Source: Rhizobium sp. R635 (lineage in GTDB: Bacteria; Pseudomonadota; Alphaproteobacteria; Rhizobiales; Rhizobiaceae). From it: a stretch of 64,000 bases of DNA. The notes beneath the pieces are model-generated. The model saw nothing but the letters and a program-made list of their open reading frames with translations, was not told the DNA's origin and ran no database searches. The position numbers were made by a program, and so were the translations under genes. Numbering within the stretch: the stretch's first letter is position 1; each line of letters opens with the position of its first letter. The DNA is taken from the NCBI RefSeq assembly GCF_002211285.1, contig NZ_LOKX01000002.1, positions 1 through 64,000 on the forward strand, given 5' to 3'. Of the stretch, positions 10,444-20,805 are shown piece by piece.

Positions 10444-10556
10444 GAGCATGATGCCGAAAAGTGTCAGCGGCTTTCGGGAGACATCATGCTCTAACTATTT
10501 AATGTAGAACATGATTCAGATCTCAGGCCAACCAAGCCTCAAATCATCATGTTCTA
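10444..10556. repeat. RIME-like palindromic repeats between pyrH and frr
   Basis: Two perfect inverted repeats lie side by side. The first pairs GAGCATGATG (10444-10453) with CATCATGCTC (10482-10491) and encloses a CCGAAAAG..CTTTCGG inner stem. The second pairs TAGAACATGAT (10505-10515) with ATCATGTTCTA (10546-10556). Sequence style and position resemble the Rhizobium-specific intergenic mosaic elements. In the transcript they would form stable stems between pyrH and frr. Confidence 0.7.
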
Positions 10557-10591
10557 GCGAGGGCTGCGCCAAATAGACGGCGCAGCTTATA

Positions 10592-11314
10592 TCAGTTGTC
10601 CGAGACGATGGTCTTGAGGCCACCGCCCGTCAAGATTTCGGTAAAACCGCCTTTCTCGTGGATCGAGAAGACGATGATCGGAATGGAATTTTCCCTGGCA
10701 AGCGCTACGGCGGCAACGTCCATCACCGCAAGCCCCTTTTCCAGCACCTCCTGGTGCGTCAGGCGGTCGAAGCGGGTCGCGTCGGGATATTTCTTCGGGT
10801 CGGCGGTGTAGATGCCGTCCACCTGCGTGCCCTTGAAGATCGCTTGCGCGCCCATTTCGGCAGCGCGGAGTGCCGCGGCGGAATCGGTGGTGAAGAAGGG
10901 GTTGCCGGTGCCGCCGGCAAAGATCACCACGCGCCCCATCGACAGATGATAGAGGGTCGCGCGCTGCGAAAAGCTCTCGCAGATTTCTGGCATGGAGATG
11001 GCCGAAAGCACCACCGTATCGATGTTCAGCTTGCGTAGCGAGGTCGCGAGCGCCAGCGCGTTGATGATGGTGCCGAGCATGCCCATATGGTCGCCGGTAA
11101 CCCGGTCTCCGCCCTTGGACGCCACCGCGACACCGCGGAAGATATTGCCGCCACCGACGACGACGCCGACTTCCACACCCATATGCCTCGCCTCGGCGAT
11201 ATCGGATGCAATGCGGTCCGCTACCGCGACATCGATCCCGAAACCCTGGCTACCCATGAGCGCTTCGCCGGAAGCCTTGAGCAGAACGCGTTTATAGACA
11301 GGCTCTAAAGACAT
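10592..11314 (-). CDS. pyrH: UMP kinase PyrH
   Basis: Phosphorylates UMP to UDP in pyrimidine synthesis; a hexameric amino-acid-kinase-fold enzyme regulated by GTP and UTP in relatives. 240 residues with VLLKASGEALMGSQGFGID near the N-terminus and GGTGNPFFTTDSAAALRAAEM in the centre. Third gene in the rpsB-tsf-pyrH-frr series, 95 bases after tsf. Confidence 0.97.
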   Translation of the reverse strand: MSLEPVYKRVLLKASGEALMGSQGFGIDVAVADRIASDIAEARHMGVEVGVVVGGGNIFRGVAVASKGGDRVTGDHMGMLGTIINALALATSLRKLNIDTVVLSAISMPEICESFSQRATLYHLSMGRVVIFAGGTGNPFFTTDSAAALRAAEMGAQAIFKGTQVDGIYTADPKKYPDATRFDRLTHQEVLEKGLAVMDVAAVALARENSIPIIVFSIHEKGGFTEILTGGGLKTIVSDN

Positions 11315-11409
11315 CTTGGCTCCTCGTAAATTGCCGTGAATGCCCGATACACGAAGGGCACCGCGTTGTCACGCGATGCCCTTGTGTTTTCCCAATTATG
11401 GCTGGAAGT

Positions 11410-12336
11410 TCAACCCTTGGCGGCAGCCGCGACTTCGGCTGCGAAATCGGTTTCTTCCTTCTCGACGCCTTCGCCGAGCAGGAGACGGGCCATGCCGGCA
11501 ACTTCGATCGGCGCGCCGACGGCCTTTTCAGCTTCCTTGATGGCAGCTGCGACCGTGAGATCAGGATTGATGACGAAAGCCTGCGAGAGAAGAGCAACTT
11601 CCTCGAAGAACTTGCGCATGCGGCCTTCGACCATCTTCTCGATGATGTTGTCGGGCTTGCCGGAAGCGCGCGACTGCTCGATGAAGACGTTGCGCTCTCG
11701 CTCGGCGACGGCAGCATCGACTTCCTCGGGGCGGATCGCCAGCGGCGCGGTCGCGGCAATGTGCATGGCGACCTGGCGGCCGATGGCGTTCAGGGCTTCC
11801 TTGTCGCCGGTCGACTTCAGGGCGACGAGAACGCCAAGCTTGCCGAGGCCATCGGAAACGGCATTGTGGATATAGGTGGCAACGACGCCGTCCTCGACGG
11901 AGAGAGCAGCCGCGCGGCGCAGGTTCATGTTCTCGCCGATCGTTGCGACCGCGTCCTTGATCGTGTCGGAAACGGACTTGCCGGATGCCGGGTAGGTCGC
12001 GGCAGCAATGGCGTCGACGGTGCCGTCGGTCGCGACGGCGACCTTGGCGACGCCACGGACGAGATCCTGGAAGGCATCGTTACGGGCGACGAAGTCGGTT
12101 TCGGAGTTGACTTCGACGACGACGGCCTTGGTCCCTGCGCTCGAAACGCCGATGAGGCCTTCAGCGGCGGTGCGGCCCGACTTCTTGTCGGCCTTGGCGA
12201 TGCCCTTGGCGCGCAGCCAGTCGATTGCCGCTTCCATATCGCCATTGGTTTCAGCAAGAGCCTTCTTGCAGTCCATCATGCCTGCGCCGGTCTTTTCGCG
12301 CAGTTCCTTCACCATTGCAGCCGTAATCTCGCTCAT
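11410..12336 (-). CDS. tsf: Elongation factor Ts
   Basis: Guanine-nucleotide exchange factor for EF-Tu. 308 residues; the N-terminal UBA-like motif [18 protein letters not shown] and the core motif [13 protein letters not shown] are characteristic. Separated from rpsB by about 240 bases, more than in most relatives; no other gene is supported in that gap. Confidence 0.97.
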   Translation of the reverse strand: MSEITAAMVKELREKTGAGMMDCKKALAETNGDMEAAIDWLRAKGIAKADKKSGRTAAEGLIGVSSAGTKAVVVEVNSETDFVARNDAFQDLVRGVAKVAVATDGTVDAIAAATYPASGKSVSDTIKDAVATIGENMNLRRAAALSVEDGVVATYIHNAVSDGLGKLGVLVALKSTGDKEALNAIGRQVAMHIAATAPLAIRPEEVDAAVAERERNVFIEQSRASGKPDNIIEKMVEGRMRKFFEEVALLSQAFVINPDLTVAAAIKEAEKAVGAPIEVAGMARLLLGEGVEKEETDFAAEVAAAAKG

Positions 12337-12577
12337 TAGCTTCCTCTTGTCGGTTCATACGGTGGGCCGCAAAGCGCGGCGCGGCACCGGATTGACGCTC
12401 GAAATGTACCTGTATGTATGACAGCGTGATGAAGACGCGTCATATCGAAACTTGTCCGGCAAAGCGCCCTGGCGCCTTTGCCCTGAAACAGGCAAGGCCG
12501 CCGAACTTCGATGAGTCGCGAGCGGCCTTTCCCAGTCTCTGCAAGCATTGGCGGAACGTTCGCTCCGCCCGCTTTCA

Positions 12578-13345
12578 TCAGCCTTCGGCTGCTTCCTCGA
12601 GAGCCGGCTCGACCGGAACTTCGGAGGATGCGCCGAGATCGCGGCCGGAAGAGCTCTGCTGACGCGCGATGCCGTCGATGGCGGCGCGGGAGATCAGCTC
12701 GCAGTAAAGAGCGATCGCACGCGATGCGTCGTCGTTGCCCGGGATCGGATAGTCGATCAGGTCAGGATCGCAGTTCGAATCGATGATGGCGACGACCGGA
12801 ATGCCGAGGCGCTTGGCTTCGTCGATCGCGATCTTTTCCTTGTTGGTGTCGATGATGAACATCAGGTCGGGGGTGCCGCCCATATCGCGGATACCGCCGA
12901 GAGCCTTGTCGAGCTTTTCACGCTCGCGCTCGAGGTTCAGACGTTCCTTCTTGGTGAAGCCCTGGGCTTCGCCGCCGAGGATCTCATCGAGCTTGCGCAG
13001 GCGCTGGATCGAGTTGGAGATCGTCTTCCAGTTCGTCATCATGCCGCCGAGCCAGCGCGAGTTGACGTAGTACTGGGCCGAGCGCTTGGCGCTGTCGGCG
13101 ATGATCTCGGACGCCTGGCGCTTGGTGCCGACGAAGAGAACGCGGCCGCCGCGGGCAACGGTGTCGCTGACGACCTGCAGGGCGCGCGACAGCATCGGAA
13201 CGGTCTGGGCCAGGTCGATGATGTGGATGTTGTTACGATCGCCGAAGATATACGGCTTCATCTTCGGGTTCCAGCGGTGCGTCTGGTGGCCGAAGTGGAC
13301 GCCTGCTTCGAGAAGCTGGCGCATAGAGAAATCGGGCAATGCCAT
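12578..13345 (-). CDS. rpsB: 30S ribosomal protein S2
   Basis: Small-subunit ribosomal protein. 255 residues beginning [20 protein letters not shown], with the S2 signatures [20 protein letters not shown] and [19 protein letters not shown]. The C-terminal tail ([20 protein letters not shown]) is the variable alphaproteobacterial extension. First gene of the tsf-pyrH-frr series. Confidence 0.97.
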   Translation of the reverse strand: MALPDFSMRQLLEAGVHFGHQTHRWNPKMKPYIFGDRNNIHIIDLAQTVPMLSRALQVVSDTVARGGRVLFVGTKRQASEIIADSAKRSAQYYVNSRWLGGMMTNWKTISNSIQRLRKLDEILGGEAQGFTKKERLNLEREREKLDKALGGIRDMGGTPDLMFIIDTNKEKIAIDEAKRLGIPVVAIIDSNCDPDLIDYPIPGNDDASRAIALYCELISRAAIDGIARQQSSSGRDLGASSEVPVEPALEEAAEG

Positions 13346-13646
13346 GCCTTTTTATCCTTTTCCGGTTGAACCTCCGCAAGGCGAACAGCACCCTCTTCGA
13401 GGATGCCACCGGGCGGAACAGCCCGGATTTCTCCCGGACGATCCCATGCCTTACGTGTGGAATGGTGGTGCCCATACATTCCGTTTGGCATAAAAGCAAG
13501 CAAAACATTCCGTTTGGAATATTATACTGAGAAAGCTGCCGTATTCGCCCCTGCGCACCTCACGCAAATGGGAACATGACGAATGCAGGAACCATCCGGC
13601 CCCGCGAATGCCGCTGTGACATGGCTTTATCACAACCGCAGACGGC
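13346..13646 (-). promoter_or_regulatory. rpsB upstream region with tandem palindromes
   Basis: No gene is supported here. On the minus strand a perfect TATAAT sits at 13526-13521. Directly downstream of it is a perfect palindrome, ATTCCGTTTGGAAT (13507-13520), and 29 bases further on a second copy with one mismatch, ATTCCGTTTGGCAT (13478-13491). The arrangement is that of an operator pair over the start point of the rpsB transcript. No good -35 hexamer is seen 17 bases from the TATAAT, so the promoter call is tentative. Confidence 0.4.
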
Positions 13647-14483
13647 TTAGTTGCAAACCTCGGCCTTGCGGTCGAGCAGCTCCAGCTTGGCGAGCTTTCC
13701 GGTCAGGACGAAATCGCCGTAATCCATCGTCAGGTCGCGGGTAATGCCGTTTTCATAGAGCTTGAAGGACATGCGGTAGACCGGCAGGGCATCCGTTTTC
13801 GCATTCTCGTTGAAATAGGCGATCGTCACCGGCCAGAAGGCTGTCTTGGAAAAAGCGCCGGCATTGCCGGCATCGGCCTCGTCCGTCACCGGCGTTTCCT
13901 GTTTGCCGACGATCGTCGTCGTCACCAGTGACTTGTCGCCGTCATCAGACCCGTCGAAGACGCGGGCCTCGAAGAAGCGTTTGCCGTCCTTGGCGTTCTG
14001 GATCACATCGAGCATATGCTCGGTGGGAAAACGGCTTTCAGCCAGTTGCAGCTCGCGGCTCGCCGGCTGCTTGAGATCGACCTTGACGCCGTCAGGCCGA
14101 TCCTCGGCCGCGCCGTTGACTTCCTTGTCGAGCTGGTCGTCAGTGAAGGACTTGGTGTCGAAGGTGAATTTGCCGTCCTTCAGGTTCTCGAAGGTCTTGG
14201 TCTGCTGATCGCTGACGCGCACGCTGTCGCCGGTATCGATCTGCGTCACGAAGCGGAAATTGGTGGTGAAACCCTGGCAATAGCTGCCGTCAAATTCATA
14301 GACCATGCGGCCGTACATGCCGGCGATACCCGAGCGGTCCGAGGCGTCCTTCAGCTCCAGATCGTATACGGCGCGATGAGCGACGAGGCCGGTCGCAATC
14401 GCCGCGCTCGCCGCAGGCGCGCCCGCCCATGCATTGGCGGAAACGCTGGCGAGAAGCAGAGCGGCAAGCGACGATCGGAACAT
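13647..14483 (-). CDS. eipB: Cell envelope integrity protein EipB (DUF1849)
   Basis: Periplasmic protein of the DUF1849 family; in Brucella EipB forms a beta-spiral and is needed for envelope integrity. 278 residues with a signal peptide (MFRSSLAALLLASVSANAWA), HRAVYDLELKDASDRSGIAGM near the mature N-terminus, and two cysteines (in DGSYCQGF and the C-terminal AEVCN) that form the conserved disulfide in the family. It is divergent from the RidA-GDPD pair. The gene name follows the family, not proof in this organism. Confidence 0.88.
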   Translation of the reverse strand: MFRSSLAALLLASVSANAWAGAPAASAAIATGLVAHRAVYDLELKDASDRSGIAGMYGRMVYEFDGSYCQGFTTNFRFVTQIDTGDSVRVSDQQTKTFENLKDGKFTFDTKSFTDDQLDKEVNGAAEDRPDGVKVDLKQPASRELQLAESRFPTEHMLDVIQNAKDGKRFFEARVFDGSDDGDKSLVTTTIVGKQETPVTDEADAGNAGAFSKTAFWPVTIAYFNENAKTDALPVYRMSFKLYENGITRDLTMDYGDFVLTGKLAKLELLDRKAEVCN

Positions 14484-14619
14484 TCATTCACTCCTGTTGG
14501 ACTCGGCCGCGATGTTATATGAACTCTTTCGGCCAAATCGAGGCTCGAACCTGTCATATTAAAGATTCTAGTCTTGATGCATAATTTTTGAAACATTGAC
14601 AACAAAAGCGGAGACGAAA

Positions 14620-15090
14620 ATGTCCAATGAAATTGCTGCACGCCTGAGCGAGATGGGGATAACCCTGCCCGAAGCCGCGGCTCCCGCCGCAAACTACGTT
14701 CCCTACGTCATCAGCGGCAATCTTCTCTACATCTCCGGACAGCTGCCGCTCGAAGGCGGCAAAATTGCCGTATCGGGCCATCTCGGCAAGACCGTGGATG
14801 TTGCAGCGGGCCAACGCGGCGCCGAACTCTGCGCCATCAACATTCTCGCCCAGGCCAAAGCTGCGCTCGGCGGCGATCTCGGCCGAATCCGGCGCGTCAT
14901 CAAGCTGAATGGCTTCGTCGCCTCGGCGCCCGACTTCGTCGAGCAGCATCTCGTCATCAACGGCGCTTCGAACCTGATTGCCGGCGTGCTCGGCGAGGCC
15001 GGCAAACATGCGCGCGCTGCCGTCGGCATGGCCGCTCTGCCGCTGAATGCCGCCGTCGAGATCGACGCCGTCATGGAAATCGCAGAATGA
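14620..15090 (+). CDS. RidA family protein
   Basis: YjgF/YER057c/UK114 family protein; family members deaminate reactive enamine and imine intermediates. 156 residues from ATG 14620, which has a GGAGA sequence seven bases upstream; a TTG eight codons earlier is also open but has no such site. Motifs NYVPYVISGNLLYISGQLP and RVIKLNGFVASAPDF match the RidA-like subgroup with an extra N-terminal helix. It ends in an ATGA overlap with the GDPD gene. Confidence 0.9.
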   Translation: MSNEIAARLSEMGITLPEAAAPAANYVPYVISGNLLYISGQLPLEGGKIAVSGHLGKTVDVAAGQRGAELCAINILAQAKAALGGDLGRIRRVIKLNGFVASAPDFVEQHLVINGASNLIAGVLGEAGKHARAAVGMAALPLNAAVEIDAVMEIAE

Positions 15091-15806
15091 CCAATGCAGA
15101 CTGGATCAAGGACGTGCCGGTCGCCCATCGCGGCTATCACGACCTCAACAAGCATGTCTGGGAAAACACGCTTTCGGCCTTCTCGCGCGCCGTCGAAGCG
15201 GGCTTTGCGATCGAATGCGACCTGCATTATGCCTCCGACGGCGTGCCGATCATCTTTCACGACGAGAATCTCAAGCGCCTGTGCAATCTCAACGGCGACA
15301 TCCGCGAGCGCACTTCCAGGGAGCTCGGGCTGATCGCCGTCGGGGGCACAAACGATAAGGTGCCGACGCTGCGTCAGCTCCTCGATCTCGTCAAGGGCAA
15401 GGTCCCGCTGGTGCTGGAGCTCAAGGGCCGCGAGGCCGACGACGAGGGTTTTGCCGAATCCGTACTCGAAGTGCTCGAAGGCTATGAAGGCAAAGTGGCG
15501 CTGATGAGCTTCGACCATTGGCTGCTGCGCGATCTGAAGGCGCTTGATGCGCCCTACCCGCTCGGATTGACGGCCGACGGCAATACGCCGGAGCAGTTCA
15601 GGACGCATGCGCAGGCGATGGAGATCGGTTTGGATTTCATCTCCTATTATTATGGCGATCTGCCGAATGCCTTCATCACGGGCGAACGCGAAAAGGGCAT
15701 TCCCGTAATCACCTGGACGGTGCGTGACGAAGAGGCGCGCCGGCGGACCTTCGCCAATGCAGACCAGATGACCTTCGAAGGCTTCGATCCGCGCGTGGCC
15801 GTTTGA
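15087..15806 (+). CDS. Glycerophosphodiester phosphodiesterase
   Basis: TIM-barrel GDPD enzyme that hydrolyses glycerophosphodiesters to glycerol-3-phosphate and an alcohol. 239 residues without signal peptide, so cytosolic. Catalytic residues are seen in VAHRGYHD (His14, Arg15), the metal ligand motif IECDLHYASDGVPIIFHDE and the Lys of VLELKG. Start overlaps the RidA stop by four bases. The substrate is not predicted by context. Confidence 0.92.
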   Translation: MTNADWIKDVPVAHRGYHDLNKHVWENTLSAFSRAVEAGFAIECDLHYASDGVPIIFHDENLKRLCNLNGDIRERTSRELGLIAVGGTNDKVPTLRQLLDLVKGKVPLVLELKGREADDEGFAESVLEVLEGYEGKVALMSFDHWLLRDLKALDAPYPLGLTADGNTPEQFRTHAQAMEIGLDFISYYYGDLPNAFITGEREKGIPVITWTVRDEEARRRTFANADQMTFEGFDPRVAV

Positions 15807-15886
15807 CGCTCGCTTTTTGGCCAAGATCATGCGCAGACTGAGGCAGAGCCGAACCGTCCCCTCCCCACAGGCTTCGCATTTGCCCC

Positions 15887-17077
15887 ATGACCGATGAACT
15901 ATCCATTCGCGTAGAACGCTCCTTCACCGCGATTTCCCCGGAGAGCTGGTCCAGGCTTTCCGGGGCGTCGAAGGCAGGCAGCACACTTGCCTACAATCCC
16001 TTCATTTCGCACGCTTTTTTATCCTCGCTGGAGGAGTCCGGCTCGGCCGCCGCCGAAACCGGCTGGCTCGGCCACCACCTGCTGCTTGAGACCGATCGCG
16101 GCGAGCTGATCGGCGCCCTGCCCGGCTATCTCAAGAACCACAGCCAGGGGGAATATGTCTTCGACCATGGCTGGGCCGACGCCTTCGAGCGAGCCGGCGG
16201 GCGTTATTATCCCAAACTGCAGTGCTCGATCCCGTTCACGCCGGCAACGGGGCCGCGTCTTCTCGTCGCCGAGGGATTGCAGCGATTGCCGATCCAGAGC
16301 GCGATCGCCGAAAGCCTGAAAGAGGTCGTGCGCCGGCTCGGTATTTCCTCGGCCCATATCACTTTCGTGCCTGATGAAGAGATCGGCGTCTTCGAGATGG
16401 ACGGCTATCTGCACCGCACCGACCAGCAGTTCCATTTCATCAACGAGGGATATGCCAATCACGAGGAATTTCTCGAAACGCTCGCCTCGCGCAAACGCAA
16501 GGCGTTGCGGAAGGAGCGCCGCGCAGCACTCGAAAACGGCATCAGCATCGACTGGCTGACCGGCCGAGACCTCACGGAACGCATCTGGGACCAGTTCTTC
16601 AAGTTCTATATGGATACCGGCGGCCGCAAATGGGGCCGGCCCTACCTCACCCGCAAGTTCTATTCGCTGATCGGCGAGCGCATGGCCGACGACATCCTGC
16701 TCGTCATGGCCAAGCGCGAGGGCCGCTATATCGCCGGCGCGATCAACTTCATCGGCGGCGACACGCTCTACGGCCGCCACTGGGGCTGCATCGAGGATCA
16801 TCCCTTCCTGCATTTCGAGGTCTGTTATCATCAGGCGATCGACTTTGCCCTTTCGAAAGGGCTGAAACGGGTCGAGGCCGGAGCGCAGGGCGAACACAAG
16901 CTCGCCCGCGGCTACCTGCCGGTGACGACGCATTCCGCCCATTATGTCGCCCATGCCGGCCTTCGCCGTGCAATCGGCGACTATCTCGCGCGCGAGCGGG
17001 CCGATGTCGAACATATGAGCGAGTTGCTGACCGAGCACAGCCCTTTCCGCAAAGGCGAGCGCCAGCAGGAGGATTGA
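15887..17077 (+). CDS. GNAT family N-acetyltransferase (DUF482, FemAB-like)
   Basis: 396-residue member of the COG3146 / DUF482 family (peptidogalycan biosynthesis/recognition type) with a double GNAT fold. Recognisable stretches are NPFISHAFLSSLEESGSA at the start, LASRKRKALRKERR in the middle, and RHWGCIEDHPFLHFEVCYHQAIDFA plus EAGAQGEHKLARGYLPV towards the end. The acyl acceptor is unknown. It lies 80 bases after the GDPD gene and 54 before the HIT gene, on the same strand. Confidence 0.85.
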   Translation: MTDELSIRVERSFTAISPESWSRLSGASKAGSTLAYNPFISHAFLSSLEESGSAAAETGWLGHHLLLETDRGELIGALPGYLKNHSQGEYVFDHGWADAFERAGGRYYPKLQCSIPFTPATGPRLLVAEGLQRLPIQSAIAESLKEVVRRLGISSAHITFVPDEEIGVFEMDGYLHRTDQQFHFINEGYANHEEFLETLASRKRKALRKERRAALENGISIDWLTGRDLTERIWDQFFKFYMDTGGRKWGRPYLTRKFYSLIGERMADDILLVMAKREGRYIAGAINFIGGDTLYGRHWGCIEDHPFLHFEVCYHQAIDFALSKGLKRVEAGAQGEHKLARGYLPVTTHSAHYVAHAGLRRAIGDYLARERADVEHMSELLTEHSPFRKGERQQED

Positions 17078-17131
17078 CGCCGGCCCGCCGACCAAGCTAC
17101 TCGATCAACCAGCAAACGAGGAGATTTCGCG

Positions 17132-17563
17132 ATGACCAGCCCGGCCGCCTATGACGACAACAACATCTTCGCCAAGATCCTGCGCGGCGAAATTCCCTCG
17201 CACCGCATCTACGAGGACCAGCATACGGTCGCCTTCATGGATGTGATGCCGCAGGCGCCGGGCCACGTGCTCGTCCTTCCGAAGGCGCCTTCCCGCAATA
17301 TCCTCGATGCCGATCCCGCCACCCTCGCCCATGCCATCACCGCCGTCCAGAAGGTCGCCCAGGCGGTCCAGGAAGTTTTCGACGCCGATGGCGTGTTCAT
17401 CGCCCAGTTCAACGAACCGGCGGCCGGTCAGACGGTGTTCCATCTGCATTTCCATGTCATCCCCCGTCACGAGGGCGTGGCGTTGAAGCCGCATTCCGGC
17501 AAAATGGAAGACGGCGCGGTGCTTGCCGCCAATGCACAAAAGATCAGGGCAGCGCTGGCTTAA
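17132..17563 (+). CDS. HIT family protein
   Basis: Histidine-triad nucleotide hydrolase/transferase of the HINT branch; typical activity is hydrolysis of nucleoside phosphoramidates. 143 residues: FAKILRGEIPSHRIYED at the N-terminus and the triad FHLHFHVIPR with His104, His106 and His108. An AGGAG ribosome-binding site (about 17119-17123) precedes the ATG. A strong bidirectional hairpin separates it from clpA. Confidence 0.93.
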   Translation: MTSPAAYDDNNIFAKILRGEIPSHRIYEDQHTVAFMDVMPQAPGHVLVLPKAPSRNILDADPATLAHAITAVQKVAQAVQEVFDADGVFIAQFNEPAAGQTVFHLHFHVIPRHEGVALKPHSGKMEDGAVLAANAQKIRAALA

Positions 17564-17627
17564 GGAACTGTGCAGCGGCTCCAGGATAATGACATCCATA
17601 AGAACAAAGAGCTAAACGCCGAAAACG

Positions 17628-17656
17628 AAAAAGGCCGCGGATGACGCGGCCTTTTT
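17628..17656. terminator. Bidirectional terminator between HIT gene and clpA
   Basis: Stem AAAAAGGCCGCG (17628-17639) pairs with CGCGGCCTTTTT (17645-17656) around a five-base loop. It ends in a T run on both strands, serving the convergent HIT (plus) and clpA (minus) genes. Confidence 0.85.
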
Positions 17657-17674
17657 CAATTCGGTGAAACGATC

Positions 17675-20164
17675 TCACTTCTTGCGCGGAACCTTCGGAA
17701 CCGCGGAGCCCTTCTTCGGGGCATCGCGTACTTCCGGCTCCGGCTGCGGCACGGTCTTGGCCTTCGTCTTCTTGACCGGCTTCGTCTTCAGCTCGCCATC
17801 ATCGTCGTGGCCAGCTTCTGGATGAACCAGTTCGGCTTCCGGCTTCGGCTTGATCGGCGCCGTATCCGGAATGGCCTCCAGCAGAATGCCAGGCTTGCCG
17901 TCTTCCTTCGGACCGACGGTGACGTTGACGACGCCGCCCTTCTTCAGCTTGCCAAAGAGGATTTCGTTGGCAAGCGGCTTCTTGATCGTGTCCTGGATCA
18001 CGCGGGCGAGCGGGCGGGCACCCATCTTCTCGTCGTAACCCTTTTCGGAAAGCCAGGCGATCGCATCCTCATGCAGGTCGAAGGTGACGTTCCTTTCGGA
18101 AAGCTGGGCTTCCAGCTGCATGATGAACTTCTGCACGACCTTGTGGATGACGGCCGTCGGCAGCGCCGCGAAGGGAATGATCGCATCGAGGCGGTTGCGG
18201 AACTCCGGCGTGAAGAGCCGGGTCAGCGCCTCCTCATCCTCGCCGGTACGCTTGGACGAACCGAAGCCGATTGCGGCCTTGGCCATTTCGGACGCGCCCG
18301 CATTGGTCGTCATGATCAGGATGACGTTGCGGAAGTCGATCTTCTTGCCGTTATGGTCGGTCAGCGTGCCGTGGTCCATCACCTGCAGCAGGATATTGTA
18401 GATATCCGGATGCGCCTTCTCGATTTCGTCGAGCAGGACCACGCAATGCGGATGCTGATCGACGCCATCGGTCAAAAGACCGCCCTGGTCGAAGCCGACA
18501 TAGCCGGGAGGTGCGCCGAGCAGACGGGAAACCGTATGCCGCTCCATATATTCCGACATGTCGAAACGCAGGAGTTCGACGCCGAGCGACGATGCCAGCT
18601 GCTTTGCCACCTCGGTCTTGCCGACGCCGGTCGGACCGGAGAAGACATAGGCGCCGATCGGCTTGTTCGGCTCGCGAAGGCCGGCACGCGCCAGCTTGAT
18701 CGAGGTCGAAAGGGCTTCGATCGCGATATCCTGGCCATAGACCACCGAGCGCAGCTCCTGCTCGAGATTGGCGAGCACCGCTTCGTCGTCCTTGGAGACG
18801 GTCTTCGGCGGAATGCGCGCCATCGTGGCGATCGTCGCCTCGATCTCCTTTTCGGTGATCAGCTTGCGGCGCTTCGAGGGCGGCAGCAGCATCTGGGCCG
18901 CACCCGTTTCGTCGATCACGTCGATCGCCTTGTCGGGCAGCTTGCGGTCGGAGATGTAGCGGGCCGACAGTTCGACGGCCGACTTGATGGCGTCGTTCGA
19001 GTAGCGCAGGTGGTGATATTCTTCGAAATAGGGCTTCAGGCCCTTCATGATTTCGATCGCATCATTGATCGAGGGTTCGCTGACGTCGATTTTCTGGAAG
19101 CGACGGACCAGCGCCCGGTCCTTTTCGAAGAACTGGCGGTATTCCTTATAGGTGGTCGAACCGATGCAGCGGATCGCGCCCGACGACAGGGCCGGCTTCA
19201 GCAGATTCGATGCATCCATCGCGCCGCCCGAGGTGGCGCCGGCGCCGATCACCGTATGGATCTCGTCGATGAAGAGCACGGCGCCCGGATATTCTTCCAG
19301 TTCCTTGACGACCTGTTTCAGGCGCTCTTCGAAATCGCCGCGATAGCGCGTGCCGGCGAGCAGCGTGCCCATGTCGAGCGAAAAGATCGTCGCATCGGCG
19401 AGAGCCTCGGGAACCTTGCCTTCGACGATGCGCTTGGCAAGGCCCTCGGCGATCGCCGTCTTGCCGACGCCGGGATCGCCGACATAGAGCGGATTGTTCT
19501 TCGAGCGGCGGCACAGGATCTGGATGGTGCGGCTCACCTCGGCGTGACGGCCGATCAGGGGATCGATCTTGCCGCCCTTGGCCTTCTCGTTGAGATTGAC
19601 GCAATAGGCCTTGAGCGCATCCTGCTGCTTCTTGGGGCCGCCCTCTTCCTCGCCGCCGCGCGCGGTCGGCTTGCTTTCCGATTCGTCCTCGGCGCCGCGG
19701 GGAGGACGAGCCTCCGAAGCGCCCGGCCGCTTGCCGATGCCGTGGGAGATATAGTTGACGGCGTCGTAGCGCGTCATCTCCTGCTCCTGCAGGAAATAGG
19801 CGGCATGGCTCTCACGCTCGGCGAAGATGGCGACGAGCACGTTGGCGCCGGTCACCTCCTCGCGGCCGGAAGACTGCACGTGGATGACGGCGCGCTGGAT
19901 GACACGCTGGAAACCGGAGGTCGGCTTGGAATCCTCGTCATATCCGGTGATCAGGTTGGAAAGTTCGTTATCGACATATTCGACGAGCGTCTTGCGCAGC
20001 GCGTCGAGATCGACGTTGCAGGCACCCATGACCGCGGCCGCATCGGCATCGTCGATCAGGGCAAGCAACAGATGCTCGAGCGTGGCATATTCATGATGCC
20101 GCTCGTTGGCAAAGGTCAGTGCCTGATGGAGCGCCTTCTCTAAGCTAGGCGAAAATGTTGGCAC
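17675..20164 (-). CDS. clpA: ATP-dependent Clp protease ATP-binding subunit ClpA
   Basis: AAA+ unfoldase that feeds substrates to ClpP. 829 residues: double Clp-N domain (about 1-145), a charged linker (about 150-190), first AAA+ module with Walker [10 protein letters not shown] and Walker [10 protein letters not shown], second AAA+ module with [11 protein letters not shown] and [13 protein letters not shown], the ClpP-binding type D2-small domain, and a 60-residue basic/Pro-rich tail ([17 protein letters not shown]..) longer than in E. coli ClpA (758 residues). It lies directly downstream of clpS, its adaptor, with a 10-base gap. Confidence 0.96.
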   Translation of the reverse strand: MPTFSPSLEKALHQALTFANERHHEYATLEHLLLALIDDADAAAVMGACNVDLDALRKTLVEYVDNELSNLITGYDEDSKPTSGFQRVIQRAVIHVQSSGREEVTGANVLVAIFAERESHAAYFLQEQEMTRYDAVNYISHGIGKRPGASEARPPRGAEDESESKPTARGGEEEGGPKKQQDALKAYCVNLNEKAKGGKIDPLIGRHAEVSRTIQILCRRSKNNPLYVGDPGVGKTAIAEGLAKRIVEGKVPEALADATIFSLDMGTLLAGTRYRGDFEERLKQVVKELEEYPGAVLFIDEIHTVIGAGATSGGAMDASNLLKPALSSGAIRCIGSTTYKEYRQFFEKDRALVRRFQKIDVSEPSINDAIEIMKGLKPYFEEYHHLRYSNDAIKSAVELSARYISDRKLPDKAIDVIDETGAAQMLLPPSKRRKLITEKEIEATIATMARIPPKTVSKDDEAVLANLEQELRSVVYGQDIAIEALSTSIKLARAGLREPNKPIGAYVFSGPTGVGKTEVAKQLASSLGVELLRFDMSEYMERHTVSRLLGAPPGYVGFDQGGLLTDGVDQHPHCVVLLDEIEKAHPDIYNILLQVMDHGTLTDHNGKKIDFRNVILIMTTNAGASEMAKAAIGFGSSKRTGEDEEALTRLFTPEFRNRLDAIIPFAALPTAVIHKVVQKFIMQLEAQLSERNVTFDLHEDAIAWLSEKGYDEKMGARPLARVIQDTIKKPLANEILFGKLKKGGVVNVTVGPKEDGKPGILLEAIPDTAPIKPKPEAELVHPEAGHDDDGELKTKPVKKTKAKTVPQPEPEVRDAPKKGSAVPKVPRKK

Positions 20165-20174
20165 GTTCAGATCC

Positions 20175-20534
20175 TCACTTCTTTTCCATGACGCATTGCA
20201 GCGGATGCTGGTGCTGCCGGGCGAAGTCCATCACCTGGCTGACCTTCGTTTCCGCTACCTCGTATGTGAATATTCCGCATTCGCCGACGCCGTGGTTGTG
20301 GACATGGAGCATGATGCGGGTGGCACTTTCACGATCCTTCTGAAAAAAACGCTCCAGAATGTGAATGACGAATTCCATGGGAGTGTAGTCGTCATTCAGA
20401 AGCAGTACGCGATAGAGGTTGGGCTTCTTGGTCTTCGGCTTGGTGCGCGTGATGACCGAGGTTCCGCGATTTCCGTTATCCCCGTTCCTTTCGCTGTCGT
20501 TCTGCATCCGGATCGGCTTTGCGATCATTTTCAT
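20175..20534 (-). CDS. clpS: ATP-dependent Clp protease adaptor ClpS
   Basis: Adaptor that brings N-degron substrates to ClpA. 119 residues: a basic unstructured N-terminal arm (about 1-38) and the ClpS fold with [20 protein letters not shown], the N-degron pocket residues around NDD and the [20 protein letters not shown] stretch. In front of and probably cotranscribed with clpA. Confidence 0.96.
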   Translation of the reverse strand: MKMIAKPIRMQNDSERNGDNGNRGTSVITRTKPKTKKPNLYRVLLLNDDYTPMEFVIHILERFFQKDRESATRIMLHVHNHGVGECGIFTYEVAETKVSQVMDFARQHQHPLQCVMEKK

Positions 20535-20728
20535 TCATTCCTCGATCAACCCGGCAGAGCATGGGAGGGTGCTTTTCCCGCCGAATATCTGAAACACTAA
20601 CTTAGTTCATAATAGGCCGATTTTAAGCCCCCTGTCAGACACTGCAATCAAGAAATGCCGGCATGCACGGGAAAGACTAAAAAAGTCCCCGGACGATCCA
20701 CACACGGACGCAGCAATGAAAGTGGAAA

Positions 20729-20763
20729 CAAAAAAGACCGGCTACAGATGCGTAGCCGGTCTT
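20729..20763 (-). terminator. Rho-independent terminator of the phasin gene
   Basis: On the minus strand the stem AAGACCGGCTAC / GTAGCCGGTCTT (20734-20745 with 20752-20763, loop of six) is followed by a run of six T. It lies 43 bases past the phasin stop. Confidence 0.85.
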
Positions 20764-20805
20764 GGTTTTTCAATATGTAGCGCAGGTTGCGCTTTCGACG
20801 TTACT

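Noticed and set aside
17807..20143. 778-codon plus-strand frame opposite clpA
   Set aside because: Mirror frame of ClpA; no start signal and no domain.
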